From contig NZ_CABPSK010000002.1 of the NCBI RefSeq assembly GCF_902459645.1, positions 682,001 to 746,000 of the forward strand: DNA of 64,000 bases, in the 5' to 3' direction. Shown piece by piece: positions 17,598 to 26,009 of this stretch. The stretch is from Pandoraea pneumonica. Lineage in GTDB: Bacteria > Pseudomonadota > Gammaproteobacteria > Burkholderiales > Burkholderiaceae. The position numbers and the translations under genes are program-made. The notes below the pieces were generated by a model. That model was not told the origin of the DNA. It worked only from the letters and a program-made list of their open reading frames with translations, and did no database searches. The stretch's first letter is position 1. Each line of letters starts with the position of its first letter.

Positions 17598-17619
17598 CTT
17601 TCAATTCGCTTTCGATTCC
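17598..17619. promoter_or_regulatory. 11-bp tandem direct repeat in the divergent ABC/two-component promoter region
   Basis: CTTTCAATTCG (17598-17608) is followed immediately by CTTTCGATTCC (17609-17619), identical at nine of eleven positions. Tandem 10-11-bp repeats are the usual binding pattern of OmpR/PhoB-type response regulators, and the next gene on the right encodes one. Position between the two divergent starts (17530 and 17685) fits control of the importer, the two-component genes or both. The repeat is seen directly; the regulator link is inference. Confidence 0.5.
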
Positions 17620-17684
17620 GTGTCGAATCCGGCCCATGAGCGTTTTTTCGGGTCATGGATTTCCCTAGGGTCTGGTCCAGTTTC

Positions 17685-18383
17685 ATGCGTATCCTGCTTG
17701 TCGAAGACAATCCGAGTCTGGCCAAATCGCTCACCGAAGCGCTGACGCAGGCGCATTTCGCCGTCGATTGCATGCACGATGGCGAAGCCGCCGATCACGT
17801 GCTGCGCACGCAGGAATACTCGCTCGTCATCCTCGATTTGGGCTTGCCGCGTCTCGACGGGCTGGAGCTGCTGCGCCGGCTGCGTCAGCGGCGCAACATG
17901 GTGCCGGTGATGATTCTCACGGCGCACGGCTCGCTTGAAGACCGCGTGAAGGGGCTCAATCTCGGCGCGGACGATTACCTTTCAAAGCCATTCGAACTCG
18001 ATGAGTTGGAGGCGCGTGCGCGTGCGCTGATTCGCCGTTCGCAGCGTCATGAGAGCGCGGATGTGGCTTGCGGGCCGCTCGTGTTCGACGGAGTGGAGCG
18101 CAGCTTCCGGCTCGACGGCGAACTGCTGGCCCTGACCAAACGCGAACGCGCGGTGCTCGAAGTGCTGATTCTGCGTGCCGGGCGGGCGATCAACAAAGAG
18201 GCGCTCTCCGAGAAGCTCTTCGGTATCGACGAATCGGTGAATCCGGACGCCATCGAAATCTACGTCTACCGGCTGCGCAAAAAGCTCGAAGGAAGCGGTG
18301 TCGCCATCGTCACGCTGCGCGGGCTCGGCTATCTGCTCGAAGCCAAACCCGACGCGGCGCCCCCGCTGCCGACAGCCTCGTAG
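17685..18383 (+). CDS. OmpR-family response regulator, TctD/QseB-like
   Basis: The protein has 232 residues: a receiver domain with the phosphoacceptor Asp51 (LVILDLGLPRLDG), acidic pocket VEDN near residues 7-10 and the conserved Lys in YLSKPF, then an OmpR/PhoB winged helix ending in IVTLRGLGYLLE. MRILLVEDN was taken as the start (ATG 17685). The sensor kinase gene starts 27 bases after its stop. By analogy with TctD/TctE and BctD/BctE, which control carboxylate uptake divergently, it probably regulates the adjacent ABC importer. Confidence 0.92.
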   Translation: MRILLVEDNPSLAKSLTEALTQAHFAVDCMHDGEAADHVLRTQEYSLVILDLGLPRLDGLELLRRLRQRRNMVPVMILTAHGSLEDRVKGLNLGADDYLSKPFELDELEARARALIRRSQRHESADVACGPLVFDGVERSFRLDGELLALTKRERAVLEVLILRAGRAINKEALSEKLFGIDESVNPDAIEIYVYRLRKKLEGSGVAIVTLRGLGYLLEAKPDAAPPLPTAS

Positions 18384-18409
18384 TCGCGCACTCACTTCTT
18401 CCATCCCCG

Positions 18410-19822
18410 ATGCCGCAACCGAATCTTCGCCGCCAACTGGCGCTATGGCTGCTGTTCCCGCTGCTCGGGCTGCTCGCGCTCGACACGTGGCTCACGTATC
18501 AGCGCGCGATGAGTGCGGCCAATTCGGCATTCGACCGCTCGCTCGAGTTCTCGATCAAGTCGATTCGCGAGGGTACGCAACTCATTGACGGCGAGGTGCA
18601 GGTCAATCTGCCGTATCTCGCGCTGGAGATGTTCGAATCGGATCGCGGCGGCAAGATTTATTACGTGATTCGCGAAGACGGCAAGCGGGCGGTCACGGGG
18701 TATCACGATCTGCCGTTACCGCCGCCGGACGTCACGCCGGAGCCGTATCACTCGGTGTTCTACGACGCGGCCTATCGCGGCGAATCGTTGCGCATGGGGG
18801 CGCTGCGGCTGCCGGTGCACGACGTGCCGAACGCAAAGACGCGTGTCGTGTGGATCGTGGTGGGCGAGACCACCGAGTCGCGCCATGAGCTAGCGCGTCA
18901 GATTTTGACGGGGGCGTTGCAGCAGGAGGTGCTGCTCGTCGTGTTGGCGCTGGCCATCGTGTGGCTGGGCGTGACGCGTGGCTTGCGCCCGCTCAACCGG
19001 CTGTCAGCGAAGGTGGCGGCGCGCAGCGAAGACGACACGACACCGCTCGATAACGTCGACTTGCCGACGGAAGTCGAGCCGCTGGTGGAGTCGATCAATC
19101 AGTACGTGGGGCGCGTCGGGCGTATGCAGGCGTCTCGTCAGCGCTTCTTTGCCGACGCGGCGCATCAGTTGAAGACGCCGCTGGCCATCATTCAGGCCGA
19201 GTCGGAGCTGACGCTGCGCGAGACGCTGAGCGCCAGCGCGCGGGAGCGCGTCGAGCGTCTGAATCTGGCGGTGAAGCAGGCGGCGAAAAGTGTTCGACAG
19301 TTGTTGTCACTGTCTCGGTTGGAAGCCGACGTTGGCGCACCGGCGACCAAAGTGCCGCTGCGACTCGATGCGCTCGCACGCAGCACGACATTGGATTGGT
19401 CGCCCGTTGCACGTTCGCGCGGCATCGATCTCGGGTTTGAAAACGACGGCACTGTCGAAGTGCTGGGCCAGCGCGAACTATTGGCCGAGATGTGCGGCAA
19501 CTTGATCGACAACGCGATTCGTTATGCAGGCGACGGCGCGGTTATTACCGTGCGCGTCGATGCGATTGCGGGGGCGGCGGTGCTGCATGTGGTCGATAAC
19601 GGTCCGGGCATTCCTGCGCATGAGCGGGACGCGGTGTTTCAGCGGTTTTATCGCAGCGAGACGACCGGGCAGGCGGTGGACGGCTCGGGGCTCGGACTGG
19701 CTATCGTGCGCGAAATTGCACGCATGCACCGGGCGGAAGTCTCGCTGGCGGATGCTCCGGGCGGCGGGCTGGCCGTTACGGTGCGGTTTCCCGGGTTGGA
19801 TGCGCCGCTCACTGGGGTGTAG
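18410..19822 (+). CDS. sensor histidine kinase, TctE-like
   Basis: This 470-residue inner-membrane kinase starts with a cytoplasmic arginine-rich end, membrane helix 1 (LALWLLFPLLGLLALDTWL), a periplasmic sensor segment of about 130 residues resembling the two-component sensor kinase N-terminal domain, and helix 2 (VLLVVLALAIVWLGV). A HAMP-like linker follows, then the phosphorylated histidine in FFADAAHQLKTPLAII, an N-box around EMCGNLIDNAIRYA and G-boxes DNGPGIP and GSGLGLAIV. It is co-directional with its response regulator. The periplasmic ligand is probably the substrate of the divergent importer. Confidence 0.92.
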   Translation: MPQPNLRRQLALWLLFPLLGLLALDTWLTYQRAMSAANSAFDRSLEFSIKSIREGTQLIDGEVQVNLPYLALEMFESDRGGKIYYVIREDGKRAVTGYHDLPLPPPDVTPEPYHSVFYDAAYRGESLRMGALRLPVHDVPNAKTRVVWIVVGETTESRHELARQILTGALQQEVLLVVLALAIVWLGVTRGLRPLNRLSAKVAARSEDDTTPLDNVDLPTEVEPLVESINQYVGRVGRMQASRQRFFADAAHQLKTPLAIIQAESELTLRETLSASARERVERLNLAVKQAAKSVRQLLSLSRLEADVGAPATKVPLRLDALARSTTLDWSPVARSRGIDLGFENDGTVEVLGQRELLAEMCGNLIDNAIRYAGDGAVITVRVDAIAGAAVLHVVDNGPGIPAHERDAVFQRFYRSETTGQAVDGSGLGLAIVREIARMHRAEVSLADAPGGGLAVTVRFPGLDAPLTGV

Positions 19823-19953
19823 AAGGAATTTCCCCGGGTATCTGGATTTTAGGAATGAATTTGCCGTGGATGAGGAATTTGCGAGTGATTTCGCAAGCCT
19901 TTTCCCTGTTGTCGCGCGTACGATCGATGCACATTTTTGCAGGGAACCCGATC

Positions 19954-21114
19954 ATGCGCGAAAAAGAACAACTTCATTACTTCGATTACGCAGCCACCAC
20001 TCCGGCCGATGCGGCCGTGATTGCCGCGATGGCAGACTGCCTTGGCGTGGACGGCGTGTTCGGCAACCCGGCGTCGAGTTCGCACGCCGCAGGCACCAGC
20101 GCCCGGCGGCTCGTGGAGCGCTCGCGTGCGCAGGTGGCGGCGCTGATCGGCGCAGACGCCGTTGAGATCATCTGGACCTCTGGCGCCACCGAATCGAACA
20201 ATCTCGCGCTCAAAGGGTTTGCCGAACTGGCGCAGGCCCGTCCGCACCTGATCACCAGCGTGATGGAGCACAAGGCCATTCTGGACACGACGGCGTATCT
20301 GGAGAAGCGCGGTGTGCCGGTCACGTACGTGACGCCGTCGGCCACGGGCGAAATTACCGCCGATGCTGTGGCGGCGGCCATGCGCCCGGACACGGGGCTG
20401 GTGTCGCTGATGCTCGTCAACAACGAACTCGGCACGTTGACCGATGTGGCGGCCATCTCGAAGGTGGTGCACGCCGCTGGCGCGCTGTTGCATGTTGACG
20501 CCGCGCAGGCATTGGGCAAGACGCCGATCGACGTGAAGGCCATGGGGATCGATATGCTGTCGATGTCCGCGCACAAGGTGTACGGGCCGAAGGGGATTGG
20601 CGCGCTGTTCGTCGCCAAGGACGTGATGTCGCGTATTGCCCCGCAGATTCACGGTGGCGGTCATGAGCGCGGTTTGCGTTCAGGCACGCTCGCTACGCAT
20701 CAGATCGTCGGCATGGGCACGGCTTGCGAGCTGGCCATGCGCGGGATGACGGTGGATAACGAGCGCATCGCCAAGTTGAGCCGACGCTTGCTCGATGGGG
20801 TGCTGCCGCTGGGCAATGTGACGCACAACGCCGCGAGTGCACGTCGCATTGCGCACACGCTGAGCCTTACGGTGAATCACCCGGGGTTCTTCACGTTCAT
20901 GCTCAATACCAATCTGGCGGTCTCGTCGACGTCGGCCTGCAACTCGGCATCGGGGCAACCGTCGCACGTGTTGAGTTCGATCGGACTGGACAGCGAAGCC
21001 GCAAGACGCACGGTGCGCGTGAGTCTTGGGCGGTTTACCGACGAAGCATCGGTCGATTTCGCCATCGCCTGTTTCGAACGCGCGCTTTGTCAGTGTCGTG
21101 CGTTGGCGGCTTGA
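19954..21114 (+). CDS. cysteine desulfurase family protein (class V aminotransferase, NifS/IscS-like)
   Basis: This 386-residue PLP enzyme has the NifS/IscS start YFDYAATTP, SGATESNNLALKG, the PLP lysine in SMSAHKVYGPKG, and an active-site loop SSTSACNSASGQPSHVL with the nucleophilic cysteine. It would convert cysteine to alanine and give persulfide sulfur. ATG 19954 was chosen by the AGGGAAC box and by conservation of the N-terminus. It stands alone, not with iscU/A, so it may be a specialised paralogue rather than the housekeeping IscS. Its 3' end overlaps the convergent LysR gene by 25 bases. Confidence 0.88.
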   Translation: MREKEQLHYFDYAATTPADAAVIAAMADCLGVDGVFGNPASSSHAAGTSARRLVERSRAQVAALIGADAVEIIWTSGATESNNLALKGFAELAQARPHLITSVMEHKAILDTTAYLEKRGVPVTYVTPSATGEITADAVAAAMRPDTGLVSLMLVNNELGTLTDVAAISKVVHAAGALLHVDAAQALGKTPIDVKAMGIDMLSMSAHKVYGPKGIGALFVAKDVMSRIAPQIHGGGHERGLRSGTLATHQIVGMGTACELAMRGMTVDNERIAKLSRRLLDGVLPLGNVTHNAASARRIAHTLSLTVNHPGFFTFMLNTNLAVSSTSACNSASGQPSHVLSSIGLDSEAARRTVRVSLGRFTDEASVDFAIACFERALCQCRALAA

Positions 21115-22007
21115 GTTAGCCACTCGCGAAATGCCGCCAGCCTGGGCAACGTGGCGCATTCGGCGCGATAGACGATGTAGTACGCAAGCGGTGACGAACA
21201 ATCGACATCGGGAAATAGCCGGACCAGCCGCTGCGCCGCGAGATCGTCTCGCACCAGCACGCTGCGCGCCAGCGCGATGCCGTGGCCGTCGATGGCCGCT
21301 TGCAGCACTGCCGCCGAGTTATTGATCTTCAGACCGGTGCGCGTGGGCACGCCCGACACACCCGCGCGGACCAGCCACGACGGCCACGTGACAAATCCCT
21401 CGTCTTTGTCCACCGAGAGATCGTGAATCAACGGCATGCCGCGCAGATCCTCCGGGTGCTGTAGCGCCGGATGTTCGCGAAGCCACGATGGGGCGCAGAC
21501 CGGAAAGACCTGCTCGTCCATCAACTTCTCTGCCACGAGTCCGGGCCAGTGCCCCTGACCGTAACGCACCCCGATATCGATACCTTGTGCAACGAAGTCG
21601 GCCAGCTTGAGGCTGGTGTCGAGCCGCACATCGGTGTCTGGCCATGCGCTCTGAAAGCTGTCGATGCGGGGCAGCAACCATTTCGCCGCAAAGGCGGGGC
21701 TCACCGTGACCGTCAGCACACCGACCGCTGAGCCCTCGCGCAATTTCGCAAAACCCAGATTGAGCCGGTCAAATCCGTCGCGAATGTCGGGTAGCGCTCG
21801 CTGCGCCGCTTGCGTCGGCACGAGTCGCGCGCGCCCGGTGTTGCTGCGCTCGAACAGCGGCACGCCCAGCCATGCTTCGAGACTGCGCACCATTTGTCCC
21901 ACGGCGGCGGGCGTGACGTTCAATTCGGCAGCGGCCGTAGAAAAACTCTGATGCCGTGCGCTCGCTTCGAACGCCCGCAATGCATTGAGGAAGACCGGTG
22001 CTTTCAT
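21090..22007 (-). CDS. LysR family transcriptional regulator (GcvA-like)
   Basis: The 305 residues begin MKAPVFLNALRAFEASARHQSFSTAAAELNVTPAAVGQMVRSLEAWLGVPLFER, the winged helix-turn-helix of the GcvA/AmpR branch. A type-2 periplasmic-binding-like effector domain follows (SPAFAAKWLLPRI ... DIGVRYGQGHWPGL). It is divergent from the SDR gene at 22133, which is its likely target, with 125 bases between the starts. Start at 22007 matches the conserved N-terminus. Confidence 0.9.
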   Translation of the reverse strand: MKAPVFLNALRAFEASARHQSFSTAAAELNVTPAAVGQMVRSLEAWLGVPLFERSNTGRARLVPTQAAQRALPDIRDGFDRLNLGFAKLREGSAVGVLTVTVSPAFAAKWLLPRIDSFQSAWPDTDVRLDTSLKLADFVAQGIDIGVRYGQGHWPGLVAEKLMDEQVFPVCAPSWLREHPALQHPEDLRGMPLIHDLSVDKDEGFVTWPSWLVRAGVSGVPTRTGLKINNSAAVLQAAIDGHGIALARSVLVRDDLAAQRLVRLFPDVDCSSPLAYYIVYRAECATLPRLAAFREWLTQAANARH

Positions 22008-22132
22008 GATGGAAAGATTTTCTTTCAATGCGACGCAGAATAACTGATTTGTGAAGACATCGCCGGACGCCAACAATATCTCCATCAAAAGGCGTGTTTT
22101 TAGTAACCGGCAGATTTTCAGGAGTCAGCAAA

Positions 22133-22909
22133 ATGCAAAGTTTTTCTTCCAAGGTGGCGATTGTTACGGGTGGCGGCTCGGGGATCGGTAAAGAAGTGGC
22201 GACGCGGCTCGTGGCTGCGGGTGCCAAGGTCGTGATCGGCGGGCGTGACGAGGCGAAGCTTGCCGCCGCCGCTGCGCAAATCGACGCGAGCGGGGCGAAT
22301 GTGCGCTATCTCGCGGGAGACATCGCGAAGCCTGCCACGGCCGAGGCGCTGGTCGCATTGGCGACGTCGGCATTCGGCGGTGTCGACATTCTTGTGAACA
22401 ATGCCGGGGTGTTCCGCCCCAAGGCGTTTCTTGAGTTGAACGAGGCCGAATACGACGGCTTTCTCGACATCATTCTCAAAGGCAAGTTCTTCATGGCGCA
22501 AGCCGCCGCCAAGGCGATGACGCAGCGCGGCGGCGGTGCCATCGTGCAGACGGGCTCGCTGTGGGCCTTGCAGGCCATTGGTGCGACGCCTTCGTCGGCC
22601 TACTCGGCGGCGAATGCCGGTGTGCACGCGCTGACGCGCAATCTGGCGATCGAACTCGCGCCGCTCGATATCCGCATCAACACGGTGGCACCCGCTGTGG
22701 TCGAGACGCCGGTCTACAACACGTTCATGAGCGATGACGAGGTGAAGGCCACGTTGCCCGCGTTCAATGCGTTCCATCCTCTTGGGCGCAACGGCCAACC
22801 GCGCGATGTTGCCGAGGCGATTCTGTTTCTCGCGTCGGATGCGGCGTCGTGGATTACGGGCACCGTGCTGCCGGTAGATGGGGGCGTGATGGCGGGACGT
22901 CAGGCGTGA
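22133..22909 (+). CDS. SDR family oxidoreductase with Asn in place of the catalytic Lys
   Basis: The 258-residue short-chain dehydrogenase has the Rossmann motif TGGGSGIG (12-19), the NNAG motif (89-92), catalytic Ser142 in VQTGS and Tyr157. The usual YxxxK reads YSAAN, so position 161 is Asn instead of Lys (codon AAT). The C-terminus ends WITGTVLPVDGGVMAGR, as in FabG-type proteins. CAGGAG lies nine bases before ATG 22133. The divergent LysR protein probably regulates it. The lost lysine suggests altered or absent dehydrogenase activity; a single-base error (AAG/AAA to AAT) cannot be excluded. Confidence 0.88.
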   Translation: MQSFSSKVAIVTGGGSGIGKEVATRLVAAGAKVVIGGRDEAKLAAAAAQIDASGANVRYLAGDIAKPATAEALVALATSAFGGVDILVNNAGVFRPKAFLELNEAEYDGFLDIILKGKFFMAQAAAKAMTQRGGGAIVQTGSLWALQAIGATPSSAYSAANAGVHALTRNLAIELAPLDIRINTVAPAVVETPVYNTFMSDDEVKATLPAFNAFHPLGRNGQPRDVAEAILFLASDAASWITGTVLPVDGGVMAGRQA

Positions 22910-23047
22910 GTTGATCTATCGCAAGTTGACGAATATTCAACGCGCGTCGCCCTGAGGGGTCAAAGTCGACGTCCTGTATTATGCTTTGATCCACTTGCAA
23001 ATCTATTCTCTCCCTCTCCCCACCCACCTTGATGTTTGGAGGTATGT

Positions 23048-24517
23048 ATGAGCAAAGAGAAAGAACGTCTGGACACCGGATCGACAACCGGTGCAGGCGC
23101 CCCGGCGGCGAGCGATCGCAATACGTTGTCGGTCGGCCCAGACGGTCCGCTGCTGCTCCATGACGTTCACTTCATTGAACAAATGGCGCATTTCAACCGT
23201 GAGAAGGTGCCCGAGCGCCAGCCCCACGCGAAAGGTGCCGGTGCCTTCGGTGTCTTCGAAACCTCTGAGGATGTCAGCCGTTACACGAAGGCTTCGCTGT
23301 TCAAGAAAGGCGCGAAAACCGAAATGCTCGCGCGTTTTTCCACCGTCGCGGGCGAAGCCGGTAGCCCCGATACCTGGCGCGATGTGCGCGGGTTCTCTCT
23401 GAAGTTCTATACCGACGAAGGCAACTACGATCTCGTCGGCAACAACACCCCGATCTTCTTCGTTCGCGATCCGATGAAGTTTCCGCACTTCATCCGCAGC
23501 CAAAAGCGTTTGCCCGACTCGGGCCTGCGCGATAGCCACATGCAGTGGGACTTCTGGACGAACAATCCGGAGTCCGCGCATCAGGTGACGTACCTGATGG
23601 GCGATCGTGGCTTGCCGCGCACGTGGCGGCACATGAATGGCTATGGTTCGCATACCTACATGTGGGTCAATGCCAGCGGCGAGAAATTCTGGGTGAAGTA
23701 TCACTTCCATACCGAACAAGGGATGGAGTTCTTCACCAATGCGCAAGCCGCGACGATGTCCGGTCAGGACGCTGATTTTCATCGCCGCGATTTGTTCGAC
23801 GCCATCGTGCGCGGCGAGCATCCGAGCTGGATCATGTCGGTGCAGGTGATGCCGTATGCCGACGCCAAGAAATACCGCTTCAACCCGTTCGATCTCACGA
23901 AGACGTGGTCGCATAAGGACTATCCGCTGATCAAGGTGGGCAAGATGACGCTCAACCGCAATCCGGAGAATTTCTTCGCGCAGATTGAGCAGGCGGCGTT
24001 CTCGCCGGGCAACACGGTGCCGGGCATTGGTTTGTCGCCCGACAAGATGCTGCTGGGCCGTGCATTCGCTTACAACGATGCGCAACGCAACCGCATCGGC
24101 ACCAACTTCCATCAACTGCCGGTCAACCGTCCGAAGGTGCCGGTGCAGTCGTATATGTTCGACGGTCATATGGCCTTCGAGCACAGCGGCAATGCACCGA
24201 CATATGTGCCGAACAGCGGTGGGCGCCCGTACGCCGATCAGACCGGTGCGGCGGAAGACGGCTGGGAGTCGGACGGCGACATGGTGCGCAACGCCTACAC
24301 CTTGCACAAGGAAGACGACGATTTCTCGCAGCCGGGGAATCTGGTGCGCAATGTGTTCGACGATGCGGCACGCGAGCGCTTGGTAGAAACGGTGTCGGGT
24401 GCATTGCTCGCGGGCGTGCGCAGTCCGGTGCTGGAGCGTGCTTTCGACTACTGGAAACAGATCGACGCCGATGTCGGTGCACGCATCGAGAAAGCGGTGA
24501 AGAGCGCTAAGAAGTAA
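23048..24517 (+). CDS. monofunctional heme catalase (clade 3-like, small subunit)
   Basis: This 489-residue catalase dismutates hydrogen peroxide. The distal histidine is His60 in [14 protein letters not shown], the distal asparagine is near residue 133 in [10 protein letters not shown], and the proximal heme ligand is Tyr342 in [16 protein letters not shown]. Length is that of small-subunit catalases. ATG 23048 follows TTGGAGG at 23036-23042. It has its own terminator at 24567. No clear OxyR site was recognised in the 138 bases upstream. Confidence 0.95.
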   Translation: MSKEKERLDTGSTTGAGAPAASDRNTLSVGPDGPLLLHDVHFIEQMAHFNREKVPERQPHAKGAGAFGVFETSEDVSRYTKASLFKKGAKTEMLARFSTVAGEAGSPDTWRDVRGFSLKFYTDEGNYDLVGNNTPIFFVRDPMKFPHFIRSQKRLPDSGLRDSHMQWDFWTNNPESAHQVTYLMGDRGLPRTWRHMNGYGSHTYMWVNASGEKFWVKYHFHTEQGMEFFTNAQAATMSGQDADFHRRDLFDAIVRGEHPSWIMSVQVMPYADAKKYRFNPFDLTKTWSHKDYPLIKVGKMTLNRNPENFFAQIEQAAFSPGNTVPGIGLSPDKMLLGRAFAYNDAQRNRIGTNFHQLPVNRPKVPVQSYMFDGHMAFEHSGNAPTYVPNSGGRPYADQTGAAEDGWESDGDMVRNAYTLHKEDDDFSQPGNLVRNVFDDAARERLVETVSGALLAGVRSPVLERAFDYWKQIDADVGARIEKAVKSAKK

Positions 24518-24566
24518 ATGGCGTTGATGTGATCGCAGTAAACGCCCCAGCGACATCGAGGCGTAG

Positions 24567-24607
24567 ACGGCGGGTGACGATGTATGACATCGCGCCCGCC
24601 GTTTTTA
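24567..24607 (+). terminator. intrinsic terminator of the catalase gene
   Basis: ACGGCGGG (24567-24574) pairs with CCCGCCGT (24595-24602), and the loop itself contains the complementary CGATGT/ACATCG, extending the stem. It is followed by TTTTATT on the plus strand. It lies 50 bases after the catalase stop and just before the 3' end of the convergent nuclease-islet operon. Confidence 0.85.
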
Positions 24608-24613
24608 TTGGCG

Positions 24614-25159
24614 CTAGTGTTTGACGCAGGTGCAAGTCGTGTTCTTCGCATCCAATGCCGCGATGCCTTCGAGGATGTCTTTGCCGGTTGGTGTGGCACG
24701 TAGCATGTCGATAGTCGCAGTGTCAAAGCGCTCGGTGATTCGTGCCATCGTCGTACCGGCGACTTGTATCGCACGCACCGGATCGTAGATTCCCATCACG
24801 CGCACGGTTTCCGTCGCGCGCTCGCCGAACACGGCATCAATGATTTCCGGCGTCTCGAAGAGCATGACTTCGAGTGTTGGAACGGCAATCCTAACCTCGC
24901 AATGTTTCGCGAAATGCGCCTCCAAGATCGATTCAGCACTACCGATCTGGTCGCTGACTAAATCGGGGTAGACGCAATAGGCGTTGTGTATGAGAAGCGT
25001 CGGCGCCTTAAATCGTTTGAGTGTGCGCCACGTGCAATCGGTAGCGTCCCACATGCCGCGGCATGTGATGAACCAAGAAGAATTCACGACGCTGCGGGGC
25101 AACCACGATTGCAGGAGAGTGAAACCGTCGTTTGACGGGCAGACGATGCTGCGTTTCAT
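24614..25159 (-). CDS. hypothetical protein, second gene of a two-gene nuclease islet
   Basis: The 181-residue soluble protein is not recognised from motifs. It begins MKRSIVCPSNDGFTLLQSWL. A central segment KAPTLLIHNAYC is followed by a long helix, then EVRIAVPTLEVMLFETPEIIDAVFG. That order (strand, helix, P.lE....l...P) faintly recalls TOPRIM/DUF4276-like proteins, but the expected acidic motifs are missing, so this is speculation. It ends KNTTCTCVKH with a Cys-x-Cys-x-x-x-His tail. Its start lies five bases after the stop of the PD-(D/E)XK nuclease gene, so the two are co-transcribed. GC of this stretch is about 50-53% on two counted lines, below the neighbours. Confidence 0.72.
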   Translation of the reverse strand: MKRSIVCPSNDGFTLLQSWLPRSVVNSSWFITCRGMWDATDCTWRTLKRFKAPTLLIHNAYCVYPDLVSDQIGSAESILEAHFAKHCEVRIAVPTLEVMLFETPEIIDAVFGERATETVRVMGIYDPVRAIQVAGTTMARITERFDTATIDMLRATPTGKDILEGIAALDAKNTTCTCVKH

Positions 25160-25164
25160 TTCGA

Positions 25165-25731
25165 TCAGTCCTCGCTCTTCGTCTCAAGATAATGCTCCGC
25201 ACGCTCGATGCAGGCCTGATACTTCGATTGCATCAGAAAGGCAAAGTCGCGTTTGCGGATGCACTCGTCGATTTCCTGGCCGTTCCAGCAGAGAATCGTT
25301 TGGGGTTTGGTGAAATTCACCATCAGTTTTGCAGCGCTCGTGAAGTCGCCGCTGGTGAACATGCATCCGATCAATGTCGATGGCCGGCGCGTCAACTGAT
25401 TGCGTAGCTTCGCGATAGGCGCGAAGTCGATGCGCCGCTTGGTGCGCGACTGAAGATTCGAGTGATCCTTACACTCGATCATCGCGCTGATACCCGCGAT
25501 GTACACCAGCCCATCGATCTGCTCGATGTTCGAGGTATCCAACAGGCTGACGCTATACGGCCACCTCACCTGCGCACCACTCAACTCGAATCCCTTGAGC
25601 ACGAGATATTCCAGTGCCTTGCCTGGATCCCAGCCGGGCGTCGCGCATGTCACTACGGCATCCCATAGTTGCGTGATATCGGGCCAGTCGTAACGGCTCA
25701 CTCGATCGATGTATTGCGTGTCTGCTGTCAT
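25165..25731 (-). CDS. PD-(D/E)XK (restriction endonuclease-like/Mrr-type) nuclease
   Basis: The 188-residue protein has a compact PD-(D/E)XK pattern: Glu41 in GKALEYLVLKGFEL, then Asp73 in EQIDGLVYIAG and Glu86-Cys-Lys88 in AMIECKDHS. A helix with RNQLTRRPSTLIGCMFTSGDF follows, as in the Mrr/restriction endonuclease-like fold. No DNA-binding domain or methyltransferase is attached or adjacent. ATG 25731 was chosen because GGAG lies six bases upstream and a TAGAAT -10-like box lies at 25757-25762; longer readings have no ribosome site. It is the first gene of the islet operon. Role in phage defence or nucleic-acid processing is inference. Confidence 0.8.
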   Translation of the reverse strand: MTADTQYIDRVSRYDWPDITQLWDAVVTCATPGWDPGKALEYLVLKGFELSGAQVRWPYSVSLLDTSNIEQIDGLVYIAGISAMIECKDHSNLQSRTKRRIDFAPIAKLRNQLTRRPSTLIGCMFTSGDFTSAAKLMVNFTKPQTILCWNGQEIDECIRKRDFAFLMQSKYQACIERAEHYLETKSED

Positions 25732-25773
25732 ACCCATCTCCAACGAACTGGTGCCGATTCTAGGGGCGCTTGC

Positions 25774-25805
25774 GCTGCGAAAACGCAGCAACGCCGATAT
25801 ATCGG
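25774..25805. promoter_or_regulatory. hairpin and 12-bp palindrome upstream of the nuclease operon
   Basis: GCTGCG-AAAA-CGCAGC (25774-25789) and the perfect palindrome CCGATATATCGG (25794-25805) lie 43-75 bases upstream of the nuclease start. The -10-like TAGAAT (minus strand, 25762-25757) puts the first repeat over the expected -35 region. This is a plausible repressor operator, but no regulator gene is visible in the islet. Confidence 0.4.
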
Positions 25806-25904
25806 AAAGTCCTGATGGGCTATGACACTTCGGCACAAAAAACGGGGCGCAGATGTCACGCATTGTGAGTGTCCTCGCTTCCTGATAGCATGACGGCAGC
25901 TTCA

Positions 25905-25980
25905 ACGGAGATGGCATACCTCCGGCGTGCTTGATGTTCATACGCAAACCGCCCTGCAATGGGGCTGATGATGCCTGCAA
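25905..25980 (+). ncRNA. fluoride riboswitch (crcB motif) aptamer
   Basis: The sequence fits the crcB/fluoride aptamer. P1 is CGGAG (25906-25910) with CTCCG (25920-25924), enclosing the loop ATGGCAT. A variable stem follows (GCGT/ACGC, 25925-25945), then AAACC. P3 pairs GCCC (25951-25954) with GGGC (25962-25965), followed by the conserved TGATG and ATGCC (25971-25975). ATGCC is perfectly complementary to GGCAT (25913-25917), forming the expected pseudoknot. It lies upstream of a CLC-type antiporter gene, the classic target of fluoride riboswitches. Identified by eye against the known consensus; no covariance search was run. Confidence 0.85.
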
Positions 25981-25982
25981 GA

Positions 25983-26000
25983 TCCTGGCGTGCCGGGAGG
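25983..26000 (+). promoter_or_regulatory. Shine-Dalgarno-sequestering hairpin, expression platform of the fluoride riboswitch
   Basis: TCCTGG (25983-25988) can pair with CCGGGA (25993-25998) around a CGTG loop, including one G-U pair. The right arm overlaps the ribosome-binding site GGGAGG (25995-26000) of the 44-codon ORF starting at 26010. Coming directly after the aptamer, this suggests translational rather than transcriptional control: fluoride binding would free the Shine-Dalgarno sequence. The competing pairing is an inference. Confidence 0.6.
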
Positions 26001-26009
26001 TTGCGGGCT

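Noticed and set aside
22910-23047. Possible OxyR site before the catalase gene
   Set aside because: Only isolated ATAG/CTAT-like pieces, without the four-half-site spacing.
23003-24556. 517-codon open frame antisense to the catalase gene
   Set aside because: It mirrors the codon structure of a clear catalase gene; high-GC genomes produce long antisense frames. Its His/Arg-rich translation has no domain pattern.
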